Below, in pieces: positions 1-11,695 of a stretch of DNA of 64,000 nt. Position 1 is the first letter of the stretch. Every line of letters begins with the position of its first letter. The notes beneath the pieces are model-generated. The model had not been told where the DNA came from. It was given only the letters and a program-made list of their open reading frames with translations, and ran no database searches. A program made the translations under genes and the position numbers. The stretch is from Trichobilharzia szidati (Eukaryota; Platyhelminthes; Trematoda; Strigeidida; Schistosomatidae): assembly GCA_944472155.2 (NCBI GenBank), contig OX235271.1, positions 79,034,256-79,098,255 on the forward strand, given 5' to 3'.

Positions 1-547
1 TCAACTCAGCATTGAAAACATTACTATCGAAACAAGTAGATTACTGTTTTTGTTATCCTGAATCTTTTCAGTATAGTTTCTTGGATGTTCAGCATAATAG
101 TGAGTGAATATGACTGAGTGTAATAAAAGTACCCAAGTGGTTCATAAATTACTACCGGATGTAAGGTAGCTTTAGATAAGGCTACCTTTACACATAGGTC
201 TAGCTTTATCTATAACCCCATAATGAGTTGTGCTTCTGTGTCGATGTTTGATCAACAGACGACCAGTAATGACCAATTTACAAGTGTCTTACATAAACTG
301 AACAAAGAAAAAACATTTCAAACTTTAAACAGATATGCAACGACAATATCTTGATAGTCTAGAAGGAAACCATGATTGTGTTTCAATCAATACCTACTGC
401 ATACTCATCAGCAAAATAAATAGCATTTTAAGTGCTTGTATATTCAAATGTGTAACGATAGTGTCTAACATATATGGAATCAATCAGAATCACTGTAGAA
501 AATAAATTCATCAGAAATATATATCCATTAAATTATCCAAAAAGTAT
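1..547. other. No gene recognised
   Basis: AT-rich sequence with only short reading frames. I see no repeat family or RNA gene here. Confidence 0.4.
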
Positions 548-655
548 CAGGAGTTGAGTTGTAGAAGCTTGTTGCCAACCAGCATTAGTTAAATAACTAC
601 TGAAAATCAGGGAGCTTTGAACACCTGCTAACTCCTAGTTTGAAGCTCTTCACCG
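548..655 (-). repeat. S2 SINE, 3' fragment
   Basis: Read on the minus strand it matches the hammerhead and 3' body of the S2 family: the CAAACTAGGA stem-loop, then a degraded CCCTGATTTTCAGT stretch and the GATATCAGCTC-like tail. The ribozyme GAA is replaced by GTT, so it should be inactive. It abuts a PLE fragment directly at about 656. Confidence 0.55.
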
Positions 656-955
656 ATGTTATATAGTAATATATTGCAAAATGACAGAAGAAGAACAGAG
701 CGAAGGGTTATTGTCCGCATTTCTGAACACACCAAAGAACCTGAGACTGAAAGGTCCTCAAGTATTAAACAGTGCAATTGCACGTCATCTATTAGACACT
801 GGTCATATTGTAGACAACTCGAAGTCATTCAAAATAATCAACAAGCAAAAGAAACCTAGCTTGCTACGCTTTGCTGAAGCAATTGTTATCAAACGACTTA
901 AACCAAATCTATGTACGCAGTAAGAGACAGTGGTGAATCTTGCACTGCCCTCGTG
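656..955 (+). pseudogene. PLE C-terminal GIY-YIG endonuclease fragment, frameshifted
   Basis: This is the C-terminal end of a Penelope-like element polyprotein. The first part (frame from 656) carries the GIY-YIG helix motif RRTERRVIVRISEH. A frameshift near 740 moves the match to the next frame, with SAIARHLLDTGH and then FAEAIVIKRLKPNLCTQ. These align with SSILEHLVISGH and IAEALAIRDLKPDLCIQ of the young PLE at 45-46.7 kb, and the tail NLALPS matches its SLALPWPE. The YIG tyrosine region and all of the reverse transcriptase are missing. The fragment is a dead 5'-truncated copy; the T-rich 955-1240 stretch may be its 3' UTR. Confidence 0.7.
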
Positions 956-1411
956 ATAACAAAATATACAACTTGCATGAGTCACCCTTTTTCTTGTTTA
1001 GAAAACTCTACTCTCTCATCTAAACATAACTCACCCTATCTTGTTCTTTTCTTTTTTCTGTTGGCTATTAGATAAAACACTTTCTTTAGTTACCTAATCT
1101 ACCTTTTTTTGTTATGGTCTTTCATGCTAAACACATATATACACAACTCTGTTCTTTGTTTCCAAGCCTAATTGTCTAATTATTTTATAATCAGTCAGTG
1201 TTTGTAACTCTTAATTAGCTAAATCATTCCGGACTAATGTTACTTTTACTTCCTACCAATTACTCCTTGTGATCGTGGAAAAGTATGTTCAAATCCTTAA
1301 TGTAATTCATATTTTTATCGTTCAAGTTGTAACCAGTTGAGAAGAATCCTCGAAATAATAAAAGATGAGCTGATATTATCCTGTTACAATTGTTGTTCAG
1401 GCTTTGTTCAA
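956..1411. other. T-rich stretch, possible PLE 3' UTR
   Basis: Pyrimidine-rich sequence following the PLE fragment; it may be that element's 3' untranslated end. No other feature seen. Confidence 0.3.
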
Positions 1412-1605
1412 AATGACAGGAGTTGCAACTCACGAGTCGTTTAGTGGTTAATGGACCCTTCAATTAACTCTAAAGTTCTGAGTCCAGTACCTGATGATTT
1501 CATGAGTTCATTCGGAACTAGGACGAAACAGATATCTAGCGTGTCTTCCAGCTTTCATTGGTTATCCAGTTAACGTCGACTCACCACGAAATTTCATTTG
1601 AAATC
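1412..1605 (+). repeat. S2 SINE, degraded
   Basis: A tRNA-like head (box A GTTTAGTGGTTAATGG, box B AGTTCTGAGTCC) is followed by ACTAGGACGAAACAG from the hammerhead and by a decayed tail that matches TCAATGGTTCTCTAACTG. The 5' half of the ribozyme core is damaged. Confidence 0.55.
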
Positions 1606-2089
1606 GAAAAATTAATCAGATAAACAACAGTCATTCACCTGCCTATTTATCTGTTTCAATTTCTATCTAGATTTATTTCATTCATTGGTGAATTTTACTT
1701 TTGGGTTTTATGAGATATTTGATGTATAATAAGCAGTTTCTTTCCTGGGCAATTTCATGATTATTTATCAGTACAGTGATACTCTGTCAATTATTTGAAT
1801 TATCTCAACATTTAATCGAATAGATCCTTTGCATTTTATCAGCATGTGGTTCATTCAGATTTATTATTAGTTCTTTTGCTATTCTGGTGATGGTATCTTC
1901 CGTTTCACAGTGATATTTATCCTTTTTTCTTACACAACAAGGTGTTCAGTATGATAATAAGATACATAACTAATTTCGTTATCTGAAAATTTAGTCATAG
2001 CGTGGACTTATAATGCCTTGTTACTCTGTCACGAAAGAACTGCATATCAGTGGTCCATTCCTCCAAGCTTGCGATAACCAACGTATTTT
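1606..2089. other. No gene recognised
   Basis: AT-rich, with no reading frame or repeat that I can place. Confidence 0.4.
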
Positions 2090-2812
2090 GTGATGAAGAT
2101 TCCTGGGCAACACCACCAACAGCAACAACAACAACAGACAACAATCAGCATAAATGGAAGAAACCTGAAAGAAACAACCTCTTTTACCTACCTGGGAAGC
2201 ATCGTTTCAACTACAGGCGAACGGAACTGACGAGGATATAAAAGCAAGGATAGGGAAAGCAAGGAAATCTTTCACTTCTCTCAAGTCTGTGTGGAGGTCA
2301 ACAGCACTCAGCATCAAAAATAAGATCCCGATTTTCAACTATAATGTGAAGTCAGTCACTGCTAATATACGGATCAGAGACTTGCACTGCGCGTCATAAA
2401 GAGCATCTCAAACAAACTACAGACCTTCATTAACAGTTGTCTTCGCTCAATACTCAAAATTAGATGGCCAGTAAAGATCAGCAACAAAATCTCTGGGAAC
2501 AAACCAACCAGAAACCAACTGTGCAAAAAATAAGCAGTAAGAAATGGAGATGGATTGGCCATACTATTAGGAAACCACCATGGGACACTACTAGACATGC
2601 CATTGCTCGAGTGGAGCCCGAAAGGGAAGTGGCGAGTTGGTCGTCAGTGAAAGTGTGACATGGAGGAGGTCATATGAAGAGGAGATGAGAGCGTGTGGGC
2701 AGACTTGGAGCCAGGTGAAAACTCTAGCAGAGAACCGAACGCAATGGAGACGCACAGCTAAAGCCCTATGTTCCTCTAGGAATTCAAGGAAACAATAATA
2801 AATAATAATAAG
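2090..2812 (+). mobile_element. RTE-type LINE, 3' fragment
   Basis: A 5'-truncated copy of the dominant LINE of the window, covering the region downstream of the reverse transcriptase. In broken frames it encodes a polar linker rich in Thr/Gln, YLPGKHRFNYR (a shifted YLGSIVSTTG), KNKIPIFN, then RWIGHTIRKPPWDTTRHAIA and QTWSQVKTLAENRTQWRR. The 3' end reads GAAGCCCTATGTTCCTC, then AAGGAAACAATAATAA and further AAT repeats. A short-repeat 3' end instead of poly(A) is typical of RTE-clade elements, and the C-terminal block resembles schistosome SR2/Perere-3-type proteins as I know them. Several frameshifts make it non-functional. It closely resembles the minus-strand copy at 58523-59308. Confidence 0.8.
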
Positions 2813-3059
2813 GATTTAGCATAGCATGAAAGACATATTTCATCATCTGATGTCATAAGGGAGTGAGTAGAGCTCTTCACATTTCATTATTAAGGTAGAA
2901 TGTAAATGGTGTGTTCTCTTGCTTTGTTAAACTCCTACACATGAGCAAACTAAAGTCATCTTGAGCAACACCAGGACTACGCGATTTCAGAAAGAAATTT
3001 ATTCCTATGTTTTAGAGACTTTGGTAACTTGTAATGATTGATCATAGAATTTCAGCCTA

Positions 3060-3460
3060 GTGAATAAATGATAGCTCGGTCTCTGTAAGACTAGACTGGG
3101 GTCTCTGAGGTGCTAAGAACCAATAGCTGCGAACTGTTGGTAATATGGCTCCAAATTGTTCTCAGTGGTGCAGATGCATTCATTCTTTGTGATCTTCAAT
3201 ATCCACTAAACCATCGCGTTTCTCCACATTACTTTTCTTTCTCCTTCACTTTTCTGTTTATTGTAATTTTTCGAATGTCTATTTTTCTATCTTTTGTCAA
3301 CCTTTGTGCAATATATATAGATATATGGAGCGTGGCTACCTGAACTGCTGCACTTCTGCAATATTTTGTATGTTGAAACCCAGTTAGTATGACTAAGTGG
3401 TTGCATGTTCTACCTTTCACGTGGCAGTGAGTATGGACTGCTGAACAGTTCTAAGCGTGA
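3060..3460 (+). repeat. S4 dispersed repeat, copy 1
   Basis: From GCTAAGAACCAATAGCTGC onward this tracks, with gaps, the block at 53735-54285. Shared anchors are GCAGATGCATT, TTCGAAT plus a T-rich run, CTGAACTGC.GCA.TTCT and GTTCTAC. The more complete copy has a tRNA-like head, so the family is probably a SINE. Confidence 0.5.
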
Positions 3461-3746
3461 AATAAATATGTCTAATATTTTGTTACTTTGATTGGTTATT
3501 TAACTGAAACCATTTTGAATATTCTCCTTGATATGCAAGAACGAATCAATCAAAAAATGCAAATTGACCAAAACACAAATTTAAAAAATGATTGTTTCGA
3601 GACTAAGAGACTATACTGATGCTTTCTCAAAGGAGTGTTGGAGTATTTTCACAGAGGAAAGATAAATAGTCGTATACAAAACTAAAGTGAACTAGATTGA
3701 AGGTGAAGTATCATCCTCAATAATGAAAAGTATTTGTAGCTACAGG

Positions 3747-3885
3747 TGTGATCAGGAGCTGATACCAATGAGAGAACCAGTAGGAAATCAGGGAGTACTG
3801 GACAGCTGTTTTGTTCTTTAACTGGCGTCAGCTCTAAATCAAACTTGTAACCAATCAAAATCCCTGAAAACTAACACTTGGAAAT
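3747..3885. repeat. S2 SINE 3' ends, inverted pair
   Basis: 3747-3811 is S2 on the minus strand (GGGAGTACTGGACAGCTGTTTTG). At about 3812 the orientation flips and the S2 3' end continues on the plus strand (TTTAACTGGCGTCAGC, then AAACTTGTAACCAATCAAA). Confidence 0.55.
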
Positions 3886-4033
3886 TAATGTGATGCCACT
3901 GAAATACATTGTGTTCACTCCGCTTCATATTGTTTCCATCATCGAATTGCCACAGTGATTTTTAATCTTTATTCGCAAACAATTTCAAACAACTTTTTAA
4001 TTTTATATAGTTTGGTTTGTAAGGGTTAGTTAT

Positions 4034-4303
4034 TTTTTTACGAGTTGATCACGGATTGATATCAGTTAGAGAACCATTGAAATCACGAATCAGAAGTTAG
4101 AATTCATGAGCCATTGAATCGGGTCCCATTGGCTGAATGGTATACGAGCTTGCCTTGTAACCGGAAGGTCCTGGGTTCGAACCCTGTTGGTGGGTGCGTA
4201 CTGCCGATGATTCCCAAACTGGGATGAAACAGCAGCTGTCCAGTACTCCCTGGTTTTCAATGGTTCTCTAACTGATATCAGTCAGTGATCAACTCGTAAA
4301 AAC
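4034..4303 (+). repeat. S2 SINE flanked by inverted copy of its own 3' end
   Basis: A full-length S2 copy on the plus strand. The tRNA-like head at about 4120-4190 has box A TGGCTGAATGGTATACGAGC and box B GGTTCGAACCC and resembles tRNA-Thr(TGT). A hammerhead-like motif and the GATATCAG tail follow. The left 47 nt (4034-4080) is an inverted copy of the right end: over 42 nt, 4039-4080 and the reverse complement of 4257-4298 differ at two positions by my reading. The insert can therefore fold back. Confidence 0.75.
4198..4246 (+). ncRNA. Type I hammerhead ribozyme, S2 copy
   Basis: Stem I is GTACTG (4198-4203) with CAGTAC (4241-4246), a perfect 6 bp. The core reads CCGATGA (4204-4210; the U4 equivalent is C). 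Stem II has AAACT as its loop. GAA is at 4226-4228. Stem III is ACAG-CAG-CTGT (4229-4239, 4 bp with a 3-nt loop), with C17 at 4240. This copy has the best stems of the family. The U4C change and a mismatched first pair of stem II should reduce or abolish cleavage. Confidence 0.65.
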
Positions 4304-4547
4304 TTTTTAATTACCACTAGAAACGTTTTGAAGGAATTTTTTGAAGGAAATGTAATAAAAAATATTGTGGAGTAGTATTGGAACATGCCTTGGATGGGAC
4401 GATATTGCTTCAAACGATATGTTGTTGATTAATGCATTATTTGACGATTCTACAAGAAGAGTAAATACCTCGTCACGAAACTCTCTAAAAACTATTTAAG
4501 TTTTCGAGTGCACTTTTCAGAATTGTTTCTGAAGAAATTAGTCAAAA

Positions 4548-4770
4548 ATTAGCCATTAGAATTCCTGGGCCACTGAATTGGGTCCCACTGGCTAAATGGT
4601 CTACCAACTCGCTTAGTAAACTGAAGGTCAAGGATTCGAACTCCAATCGGCGCATAGTGTTAAATGGTCGCAAACTAAAACGAATCAGTTGTTCTGTACT
4701 ATCTGCTTTTGCAATGGTCCTCTGACTGATATCACCTCGTTACCAAACCTGTAACCAGTCAAATCGCTGC
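4548..4770 (+). repeat. S2 SINE, degraded
   Basis: The head with CCCACTGGCTAAATGGTCTA and box B GATTCGAACTC is clear. The hammerhead is decayed (CAAACTAAAACGAATCAG), and the tail ends at AACCTGTAACCAGTCAAAT. Two S2 insertions sit within 250 bp of each other here. Confidence 0.65.
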
Positions 4771-5865
4771 AAGCCAACAATCGATGGAAGTATTTTTTTT
4801 AATCATAATTTTACTAAATCACTAAATATAAGTAAATATGAGCTGCTTATTGGCCGAATAAAACTAGTTACAATGAGGTATTTTGTATAATTTGAATTTA
4901 GACGAAAATTACCTACTATGATATGTAACAAAGATAATATTCATATGACTGATGCATAGCGTGATGCATATCTCAAAATATCGACAAGACAGATAGATGT
5001 CTAATATTGTCTCAGTATTATTCTGAATACAGAAATATATTATATATTGTTCATCATATCCTATTGGTTAACATTGGTTAATAGAATAGCAAGCTAGTCT
5101 ATGTAGGCAGTATAACAAAGGAGGAAATAAAAATTTAAATGAGCGTAGGAGTGAATGAATGAAAAACAGCGGAATATTGTCTATATATATTAAGAAATAA
5201 TTAAAAGGGATTATCATAGTTTTATCATCTCTTCTCATTAGAATATATATATATATATATGCATATATTACAGACGAATATCTTGTGCGACTGATAATTA
5301 ATATGTAGGTTGTTAGATTTCATTCAACATAAAAATATATTTCCTGTCTTCTGTCCTATTCCTATTTTTTTTTGTCATCTCATAGAGGAAGTGAGAAATT
5401 TTGTGGCAAGCATATTAGATAAGAACCGGTTAGGTTATAAGACAAAAAACATATAGATATATAGATGTGAATAAGCTTGATAGGCTGTTGTAGGGCAACT
5501 GAAACAAATTCATGTTGTATATATATGTATATCAACTAGCAGCTAACGCAAAAATGAGAAATGTTCGCCTTGTTCAGCTGTAAAGTATTAATCCTTCTAG
5601 AGGTTTAAATAGAAAAGTTAACAAATTCGCATGTTTTTTAAGATAAGTCTTTTTAAGAATCTGAATTACAATGGAAACACTCGTGATATAACAACTGATG
5701 ACTACAGTTTACGTTTAAAAGACTGCAAATAACTGAACACCTAGTTGAAATGGATCGTAAATGGAGGTTAAGTGAATATCTGAATCACAGAGGTGGCCTC
5801 CGAATTACTGGCTGAACTACCAGACCCAAATACCAGTCAGCTTGTTTTATATTCACACTGCTTCA
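4771..5865. other. AT-rich spacer with AT microsatellite
   Basis: Contains an (AT)n run at 5243-5260 and no recognisable gene. Reading frames are short and of random composition. Confidence 0.4.
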
Positions 5866-6118
5866 AGCTTTGATCTTTGAAGTTTCATTAGCAGTAGGGT
5901 TAATTTTTTTTAACGGGTGGTGTTGGTAGTCTCACGCCTAACCTTCCCTTTCTACCGGGCTTACTACCTGTTGAGTTGCAGAAATGCGTTGGTCGGCGAT
6001 CAAACCACAGACCACGTGAGTGGTTGTCAGTGATAAAGCACTGGCCGACCAATTTGAAGGTCACTTGTTCGAATCCTACTGTGACTGAGATTTCCAAATC
6101 ACCTCCTGACATTACCAT
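5866..6118. repeat. SINE-G (-) head to head with SINE-H (+)
   Basis: 5866-6017 on the minus strand matches the SINE-G at 34093-34327: a tRNA-Gly-like end near 5980-6017, then the body GTAGTAAGCC..GGGAAGGT and CACCACCCGTTAAAAAA. Directly abutting, 6017-6118 on the plus strand is another tRNA-like head with box A TGGTTGTCAGTGATAAAGC and box B TTCGAATCCTACTGTGAC, also present inverted at 14090-14215. Confidence 0.5.
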
Positions 6119-6849
6119 TCACACCGGAAACTTATTATTAAGCATGGAGTATCAAGATAATAATAGTGAGTTGTTATCAGAAATACGAAACATGAGTTTG
6201 TCAGCTGTTACGTCACACGTGTTTTTATATAGTCCAGATCCTTACTGGTAAATGCTCATAGAAATATGGCTTTATTGATGTTACTACTGAAATTTATATC
6301 AGGTATCTTTCCAAGTCAATAATATCCAATAAATGACATGGAAAATCCTTCTCAGTTACTTATTAGCTGTGAAATAACATATACAACTTGAATTTGTCTC
6401 CATCAGTTAGTGAAATGAGTAAAGCCTTAAATAGAAACGAATAATGATAGGAGCTTTCTTCAGAAGAAACGCATGAAGTTGTTCCATTTAAGTTGTAAGT
6501 CTCTTAATTCTATATCGATATTTTAAAAACAAATATGGGCAGAGTTTTGTTGAAACAGCTTCCTAAACTATTCCAGTTTTCCTTTTTCTGCTGCTTTAAG
6601 ATGAGGAGCTCCACCACAACTGCCACTACAGCAGCAGAAATCAACAACGTTTAGTAGCATAATCGCTCAGTTGGCAATTGACTTACAGTTATGATAGGAC
6701 ACAGAGAACTCACATTGAAATTACAATATGCGCAAGTTCTTCATATTCTGCTTCTTCTGGTCTTTCTCTTATGCCTTCTATATTGTTTTAAGAGGATCTT
6801 CCATTTTTCTCCCTTGCAAGATAAGATCAAAACTCTACCTGTGTATCGA
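6119..6849. other. No gene recognised
   Basis: Short open frames only, including a hydrophobic one near 6700-6780 with no start, splice or family support. Confidence 0.35.
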
Positions 6850-7450
6850 CCAAAACCAACTCGTTATGGTCTTGTCGGGAGAAACCGATCACTTCGTTCT
6901 ATTGTATAGCTGGAAAACTTCCTTGAGACAAGCACAGTCACGGAAAGCTCCAAAGATAGAAAAAATGATTATTCTGGAATAATTTCGCTGTTCTATTTGA
7001 AACACCAAAAACTCAAATAATCCCAACAGTGTCATTAGACAGCTACGCAGTCCAGCCTAAGTATGTGCACTTAGAGTCAAGTAAAATATATCCCCAACAA
7101 GGTGGGATCAAACATTTTGTTCACAAGAATCCCCCATATACATTTCCCGCAGACAGTCTAAGGTTAGAATCACTTCGATTCACTGGAACAAAATCACATT
7201 AAAAAACAACTTATTATCAGTATACACACAACCACAAAAAAGCATTAAAATTATAGAATAAACTGTGACACAGAGGCAAATAATAAAGATCAAATCAATA
7301 TGTGATATGAAAATGTCAAAACAGTGATATTCTAGGAGAAAAACCGAAAATATTTACACAGTCAGTTACAATGGCCAAATAAATGCAAATATTGTGATTA
7401 AATCGTCCAGGAGGTATTTTCCAAACAGTTTTTCTATTACAGTCTGCAAG
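6850..7450 (+). repeat. Unidentified long dispersed repeat, copy 1
   Basis: About 600 bp aligns collinearly with 42645-43260. Shared blocks include AACTTCCTTGA.ACA, CTCCAAAGA.AG.AAAA, CAGGTGGGAT / AAGGTGGGATCAAA, GACAAATAATTAA-like and CAGGAGG..TTTTCAAACA. Estimated identity by eye is 65-70 per cent. I see no protein-coding capacity, promoter boxes or terminal repeats in either copy. Confidence 0.55.
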
Positions 7451-8901
7451 AATTGAGCAAAACAAAACATGTTTCCCAGATACGTTTCAGAGTCAAACAG
7501 TCAGTCCACGGCGTAACCTTGACTTCACCTAAAGAATATCATTAATAGTAAAATAACACATTATTGTCAACACCGACATACTGTGGTAAGAGCTGTCTAC
7601 TAGCCAAATTGGTAGACAGTAATTTACGTCAATGTTTACGTTCTCAAGATTGGTCGTGAGAAAATATGAACAAGACTGATTCAAAAACCGACCATAGCAG
7701 ACTTTGCGTAGGCGGATACAGTTAACATATAGATGATGTGACATTCAAGAAACAGTCACAAAGAGATGAAAGATTAACTTTAAGTGAGAAACAACCAATC
7801 AGAAGACTGTGTTTGTTTGCTTAACTAATCTATAATAATGTACATGAAAATGTATAAATATGCTTTGATTTCCTTAATAAATGATCTGTCGCCTGACCCT
7901 TGTCTTCTGTTGTTACAATACAACAGGAAAGAGAAGCACTGCAAATAAGAGCAAATGGAAAACGAAGACAAATAACAGGGATAAAGTGACGAAGATGTGA
8001 ATGTTAGAACAATCATATATAGCTCAGGGGAGAAGATTAGGATTTACAAAATTAGTTGAAATATTCAAATAATTATCAATACTGTCATGAGATTGTTCAT
8101 GGAGTAATCTTCAGATCAATTAATTTGCTAGACACCATCTTGGTAAATCTTCGACATTTTCTTTAATCCGACACTAATTAGCACTTGCTTTAATATTTAC
8201 TCGTTTGTCTGACCACAAAATTCCGCTAGCAGAGTATTTCCTCATAACACCTTGATCAATATTTTACCTTCTCTAAAGAAGGTCTACCGTTTCAACCAGT
8301 GTGAAATAAGCACACGTCTACAACTTTAAAGCCTTATTTACACAACATTCTAAGATTGCAGTGTATGTGTGAGTGTTTAAAAAGTCAAGACAAGACTATT
8401 CAAAGCACTGTTCAATAATCTGGTTTATCTTTTTCAATAATTTAGTCTGATCGAATGTTTAAGATCCATCATAATTATATTCTTACTACCTGTGGTCTGG
8501 ATATTTATAAACACGCTCAAGATACAGTTTAGTTCATAAATATTCTGGTCGATTTATTGTCAGTATCGTGTTTATTTTGCACAAGAAGTGATTTTGACCT
8601 CAATCATTGATGTGATCATGCGTATAAATTTTATATTTAAAAAAAGGAAAGACATATTAGATGTAGATTGATCAAAGCTAAGTCAAACATAAAGATCAAC
8701 CGTGAAGAATAATAAGCACATGACCTGAAGAAAAGTTATCCGAAGTAAAATTTACTATTAATCAGCTGTATAAAAGAAGTTTTAAATAAACACTATTATT
8801 ATTTAGGTAAATATGAAGTAAGGAACACTGCTATAACTGATCAGTTTAGCGCATGATGTAGTTTTAATGCCAGTGCTTCAAACTTATCAAAACATTATCA
8901 T
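7451..8901. other. No gene recognised
   Basis: AT-rich. A stretch near 7925-7990 (GAAGCACTGCAAATAAGAG) weakly echoes the dispersed repeat just upstream. Otherwise nothing is supported. Confidence 0.35.
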
Positions 8902-9437
8902 TTTATTACTGTTGTTCCTTTATGTCCCGATTGGAACATAGGGCTTTAGCAGTACTTCTGCATATCACTATGTTCTCAGTAGTCTTTTATAACTAGTCCT
9001 ACGGTTACATACAAGCTTTCATCTCCCTCACACATGATCTCCTTCATATCACTCTCGGATCTACACTCAAGTTGCCATTTTCAATTCAGGTTCCACTCGA
9101 GGGACTACTTGGAGCGCGTGATTTCATTCAACGGTCGACTCAGTGTACTTCCAATTCATCCCTATTTCCTTCCTCATATATGTTGCAAGATAAGTTCCAA
9201 GTTGAACTGTTGCCAAGGTTCCTTGTAGCTAATCCTTTCCCGAATTTCATCTGATCTCCAGTATGGAATGAAGGCAGCTGTTGATAAAAGTCTGTAGGCT
9301 GTTAGGAATACTTTTCATGACTTTCTGAATTTCTGAAACATATAGAATCAGTGACTTGACATTAGTTTTGGAGGTCTGAATCTTTCATCTGTCCCGCTGC
9401 CTGCAGTTGAAGCAACGCTTCGCAGGTAGGTGAAAAG
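8902..9437 (-). mobile_element. RTE-type LINE, 3' fragment
   Basis: Minus-strand copy running from the tail (GTTCCTTTATGTCCC, reversed) up to the GTAGGTGAAAAG region. The reversed landmarks ATGATCTCCTTCATATCAC and GGTTCCACTCGAGG are the usual WRRSCEEEM and ARVEP blocks. It is old and frameshifted throughout. The complementary-frame ORFs at 9034-9254 are antisense shadows. Confidence 0.75.
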
Positions 9438-10214
9438 TACCAGCGAATATTAACGACTCTTTAAGGGTTACAAATGAGGAATTTCTAGTAAGCCTACTCT
9501 CGTATCATTATTGTATAGCTTCTGCAAATAACAAATATACAACAAAAATCCACTGAGTCTTACTCAACCTAACTAACTAATTTGTGGCTGTTGAGTCGAT
9601 ACTGAAATGTACTTTCTAAATATGAGTGTATATTGAAGACCTGTGAGTTCGTGACCTTATATAACAAGCCAACTCTTATCTTTTTTGTGTTTACTTTTGT
9701 TACAAAACAAGTACATTCAGAAAGGGATATTTTTAGTTGTCATCCCATTGAGTACAAGTTCATTTGAATACGAAAACTTGATAAATTAGTTCTTAGATAG
9801 TTTAATATATATACTCCTTAAAACAATTTCCAACTATTATTGCAATTAAACTATTTTAAATTTTAAATTCATATCTAGGTGAATGTTTTATTCGAGAGTT
9901 TATCAGATGAACTCTTATACTTTTTTTTCAAGCAGAAATTTATGAAAATTTTGAAAATGTTAAATTTTTACACTTAGCTTATCACAACACATTTGTGTCA
10001 GGCTGAACCTGCTTCTTTTCTTCCTTTATTTAGTAAATGTTGCCTCCTTTATTTTTCAACATTTGCTTGTTATTCGGTTAAATGCTTTCTTTAATGAGCC
10101 AATTTTATGTCAGGTCATAAGAATGTTAAGAGAAAAATTAATTTTCATAAGAAGAAATGTGCATATTTTTCTAAAAATATCAAAGCTTCCTTTTCTAATT
10201 ATGTATGTAAAAGT
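9438..10214. other. No gene recognised
   Basis: AT-rich, nothing supported. Confidence 0.4.
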
Positions 10215-10860
10215 GCTACTAATACTACAAGGATTGATACAAGGTCTTGCGGATAGAATACGTAGACTTACAACAACACCAGAGGACGAAAGTAAAGAAA
10301 TAAACTTCCTATTCAAAATATGACTCGACAACAACTACCCAAAAGAATTTATCACAGATAATATAAAGAAGAGAGAAAAGAGGGTAAAACCAGAGAATGA
10401 GAAGAAGAAGGCAAAAAAACAGTCACAATACCATACAAAAATGGTACATCAGAGGAAATTCGAAGAAACCTCAAAAATATTGGGATTCGCACCACGTTTA
10501 AACCGACGAATCTAATTAAAAACAAGATAAATCAACTGAAAGATTCGATAGAAATGATGGATAAAAACAATGTAATTTACAAAATATGTTGTGTCGAGTG
10601 TCCGACTGAATATGTGGGTCAGACGTTCAGATCATTCAAATTAAGAGCAAATGAACATAAACGCCTAACTAAGGGTCAAGCCGCAGGAACACAAGCAAGC
10701 ATGGGACAAAAACCACAAGAGTGATTGGAACAATGTTTGTATTCTAAAATCTAATATGAACAAGTGGAAAGAGAGACTTATAACAGAACCGACATTCATT
10801 GAGTTCCCACCGAATACATGTAACAAGGGTGACTCAGTACAACCGTCAACAACCTGGAAT
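10215..10860 (+). pseudogene. PLE subfamily B, RT thumb to GIY-YIG fragment
   Basis: In shifting frames this encodes LADRIRRLTTTPEDESKEIN, then LDNNYPKEFITDNIKKREK (the RT thumb NxYPxxFI block), TIPYKNGTSEEIRRNLKN, and a GIY-YIG endonuclease with VIYKICCVECPTEYVGQTF and RANEH. The endonuclease tyrosines, glycine and the C-x-x-C pair (C584-type position of the IYKICC..C motif) are visible. The RT catalytic part is absent and a stop precedes LEQCLY. The subfamily differs clearly from the PLEs at 15 kb and 45 kb. An S2 SINE is inserted just downstream. Confidence 0.75.
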
Positions 10861-10864
10861 ATAT

Positions 10865-11040
10865 TTCTCAATATTTTTCAAGTATTGGTTTTTTTAGGGA
10901 TTTTGTTTGATTGGTTGGAGGATTTCATCATGAGCTGACATCAGTTAGAAAACCATTGGAAAACCTGAGAGTCCTGGACAACTGTTTCTTCCTAGTTTGA
11001 GAATGTCCATTAGTACGCACCTACCAGGGCTACTATGTGA
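10865..11040 (-). repeat. S2 SINE
   Basis: The minus-strand copy keeps the S2 tail, including the extra distal segment that reads TTTTCAAGTATTGGTTT on the plus strand, which is shared with 24226-24300. Hammerhead residues are damaged at the C3 and G5-A6 equivalents. The tRNA-like head is truncated. Confidence 0.65.
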
Positions 11041-11379
11041 GTACAAATCATAAATGTATCAATTAAAAAAAAATTTTATCAGTTGGTGTGAACACGGGCA
11101 GTAATTTCGCTCTAAATGTTACCAATAACAAAAACTTATCATTGTGTGTAAACCATTGAAATATAATTATACTTTATTTGATCTATTACGAAATGCTCAA
11201 AATTTTTACTGACATTAATCCTACCACTACTAATTCTTTTTAAATGAAGTGCAAACGTTTAGATAATTACTGGATTGGCCCATTTCAGGTTGTTTTTCCC
11301 TCTTGCATACAAAAACAAAATCTCATCAGTACCCTGATGTTTTTTGCCAGAAAAAATCTACACAACTTACACTCTTGAT

Positions 11380-11695
11380 TGCGAAAAAAAGGAAAATGCG
11401 AAAATTATTATGTGAGAACAGATATCTAAAAAAATTTATCCATGTCACTATGATGAGAACAGATAACGAGAAATGAATGCCTGCAAAAGGCGTAGTAGAA
11501 ACGGGTACATATATGGATATGCCTTTCTGTTCAAATGATACACAGACAAGACGCACCGAAAACATTCTTCGCTGGATTGATTGTATAAGTTCAGTGTATG
11601 TGAATGGTAAGCTACTGAATGTGGCCACTTCAGTATGCATTTATAAATTTAACTGTTCTTTTGCAGACAGTTACATAAGTATAACTGCTTGGTAA
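11380..11695 (+). pseudogene. PLE subfamily A fragment with internal deletion
   Basis: Reads LCENRYLKKFI (thumb), PAKGVVETGTYMDMPFCS (equivalent to VPKKTLFMNLEFKG), then LLNVATSVCIYKFNCSFADSYI, which matches LLATSMCIYQFTCSCGAKYIG of the 45-kb PLE. One stop and an internal deletion of about 40 codons are visible. It ends inside the GIY-YIG domain. Confidence 0.6.
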
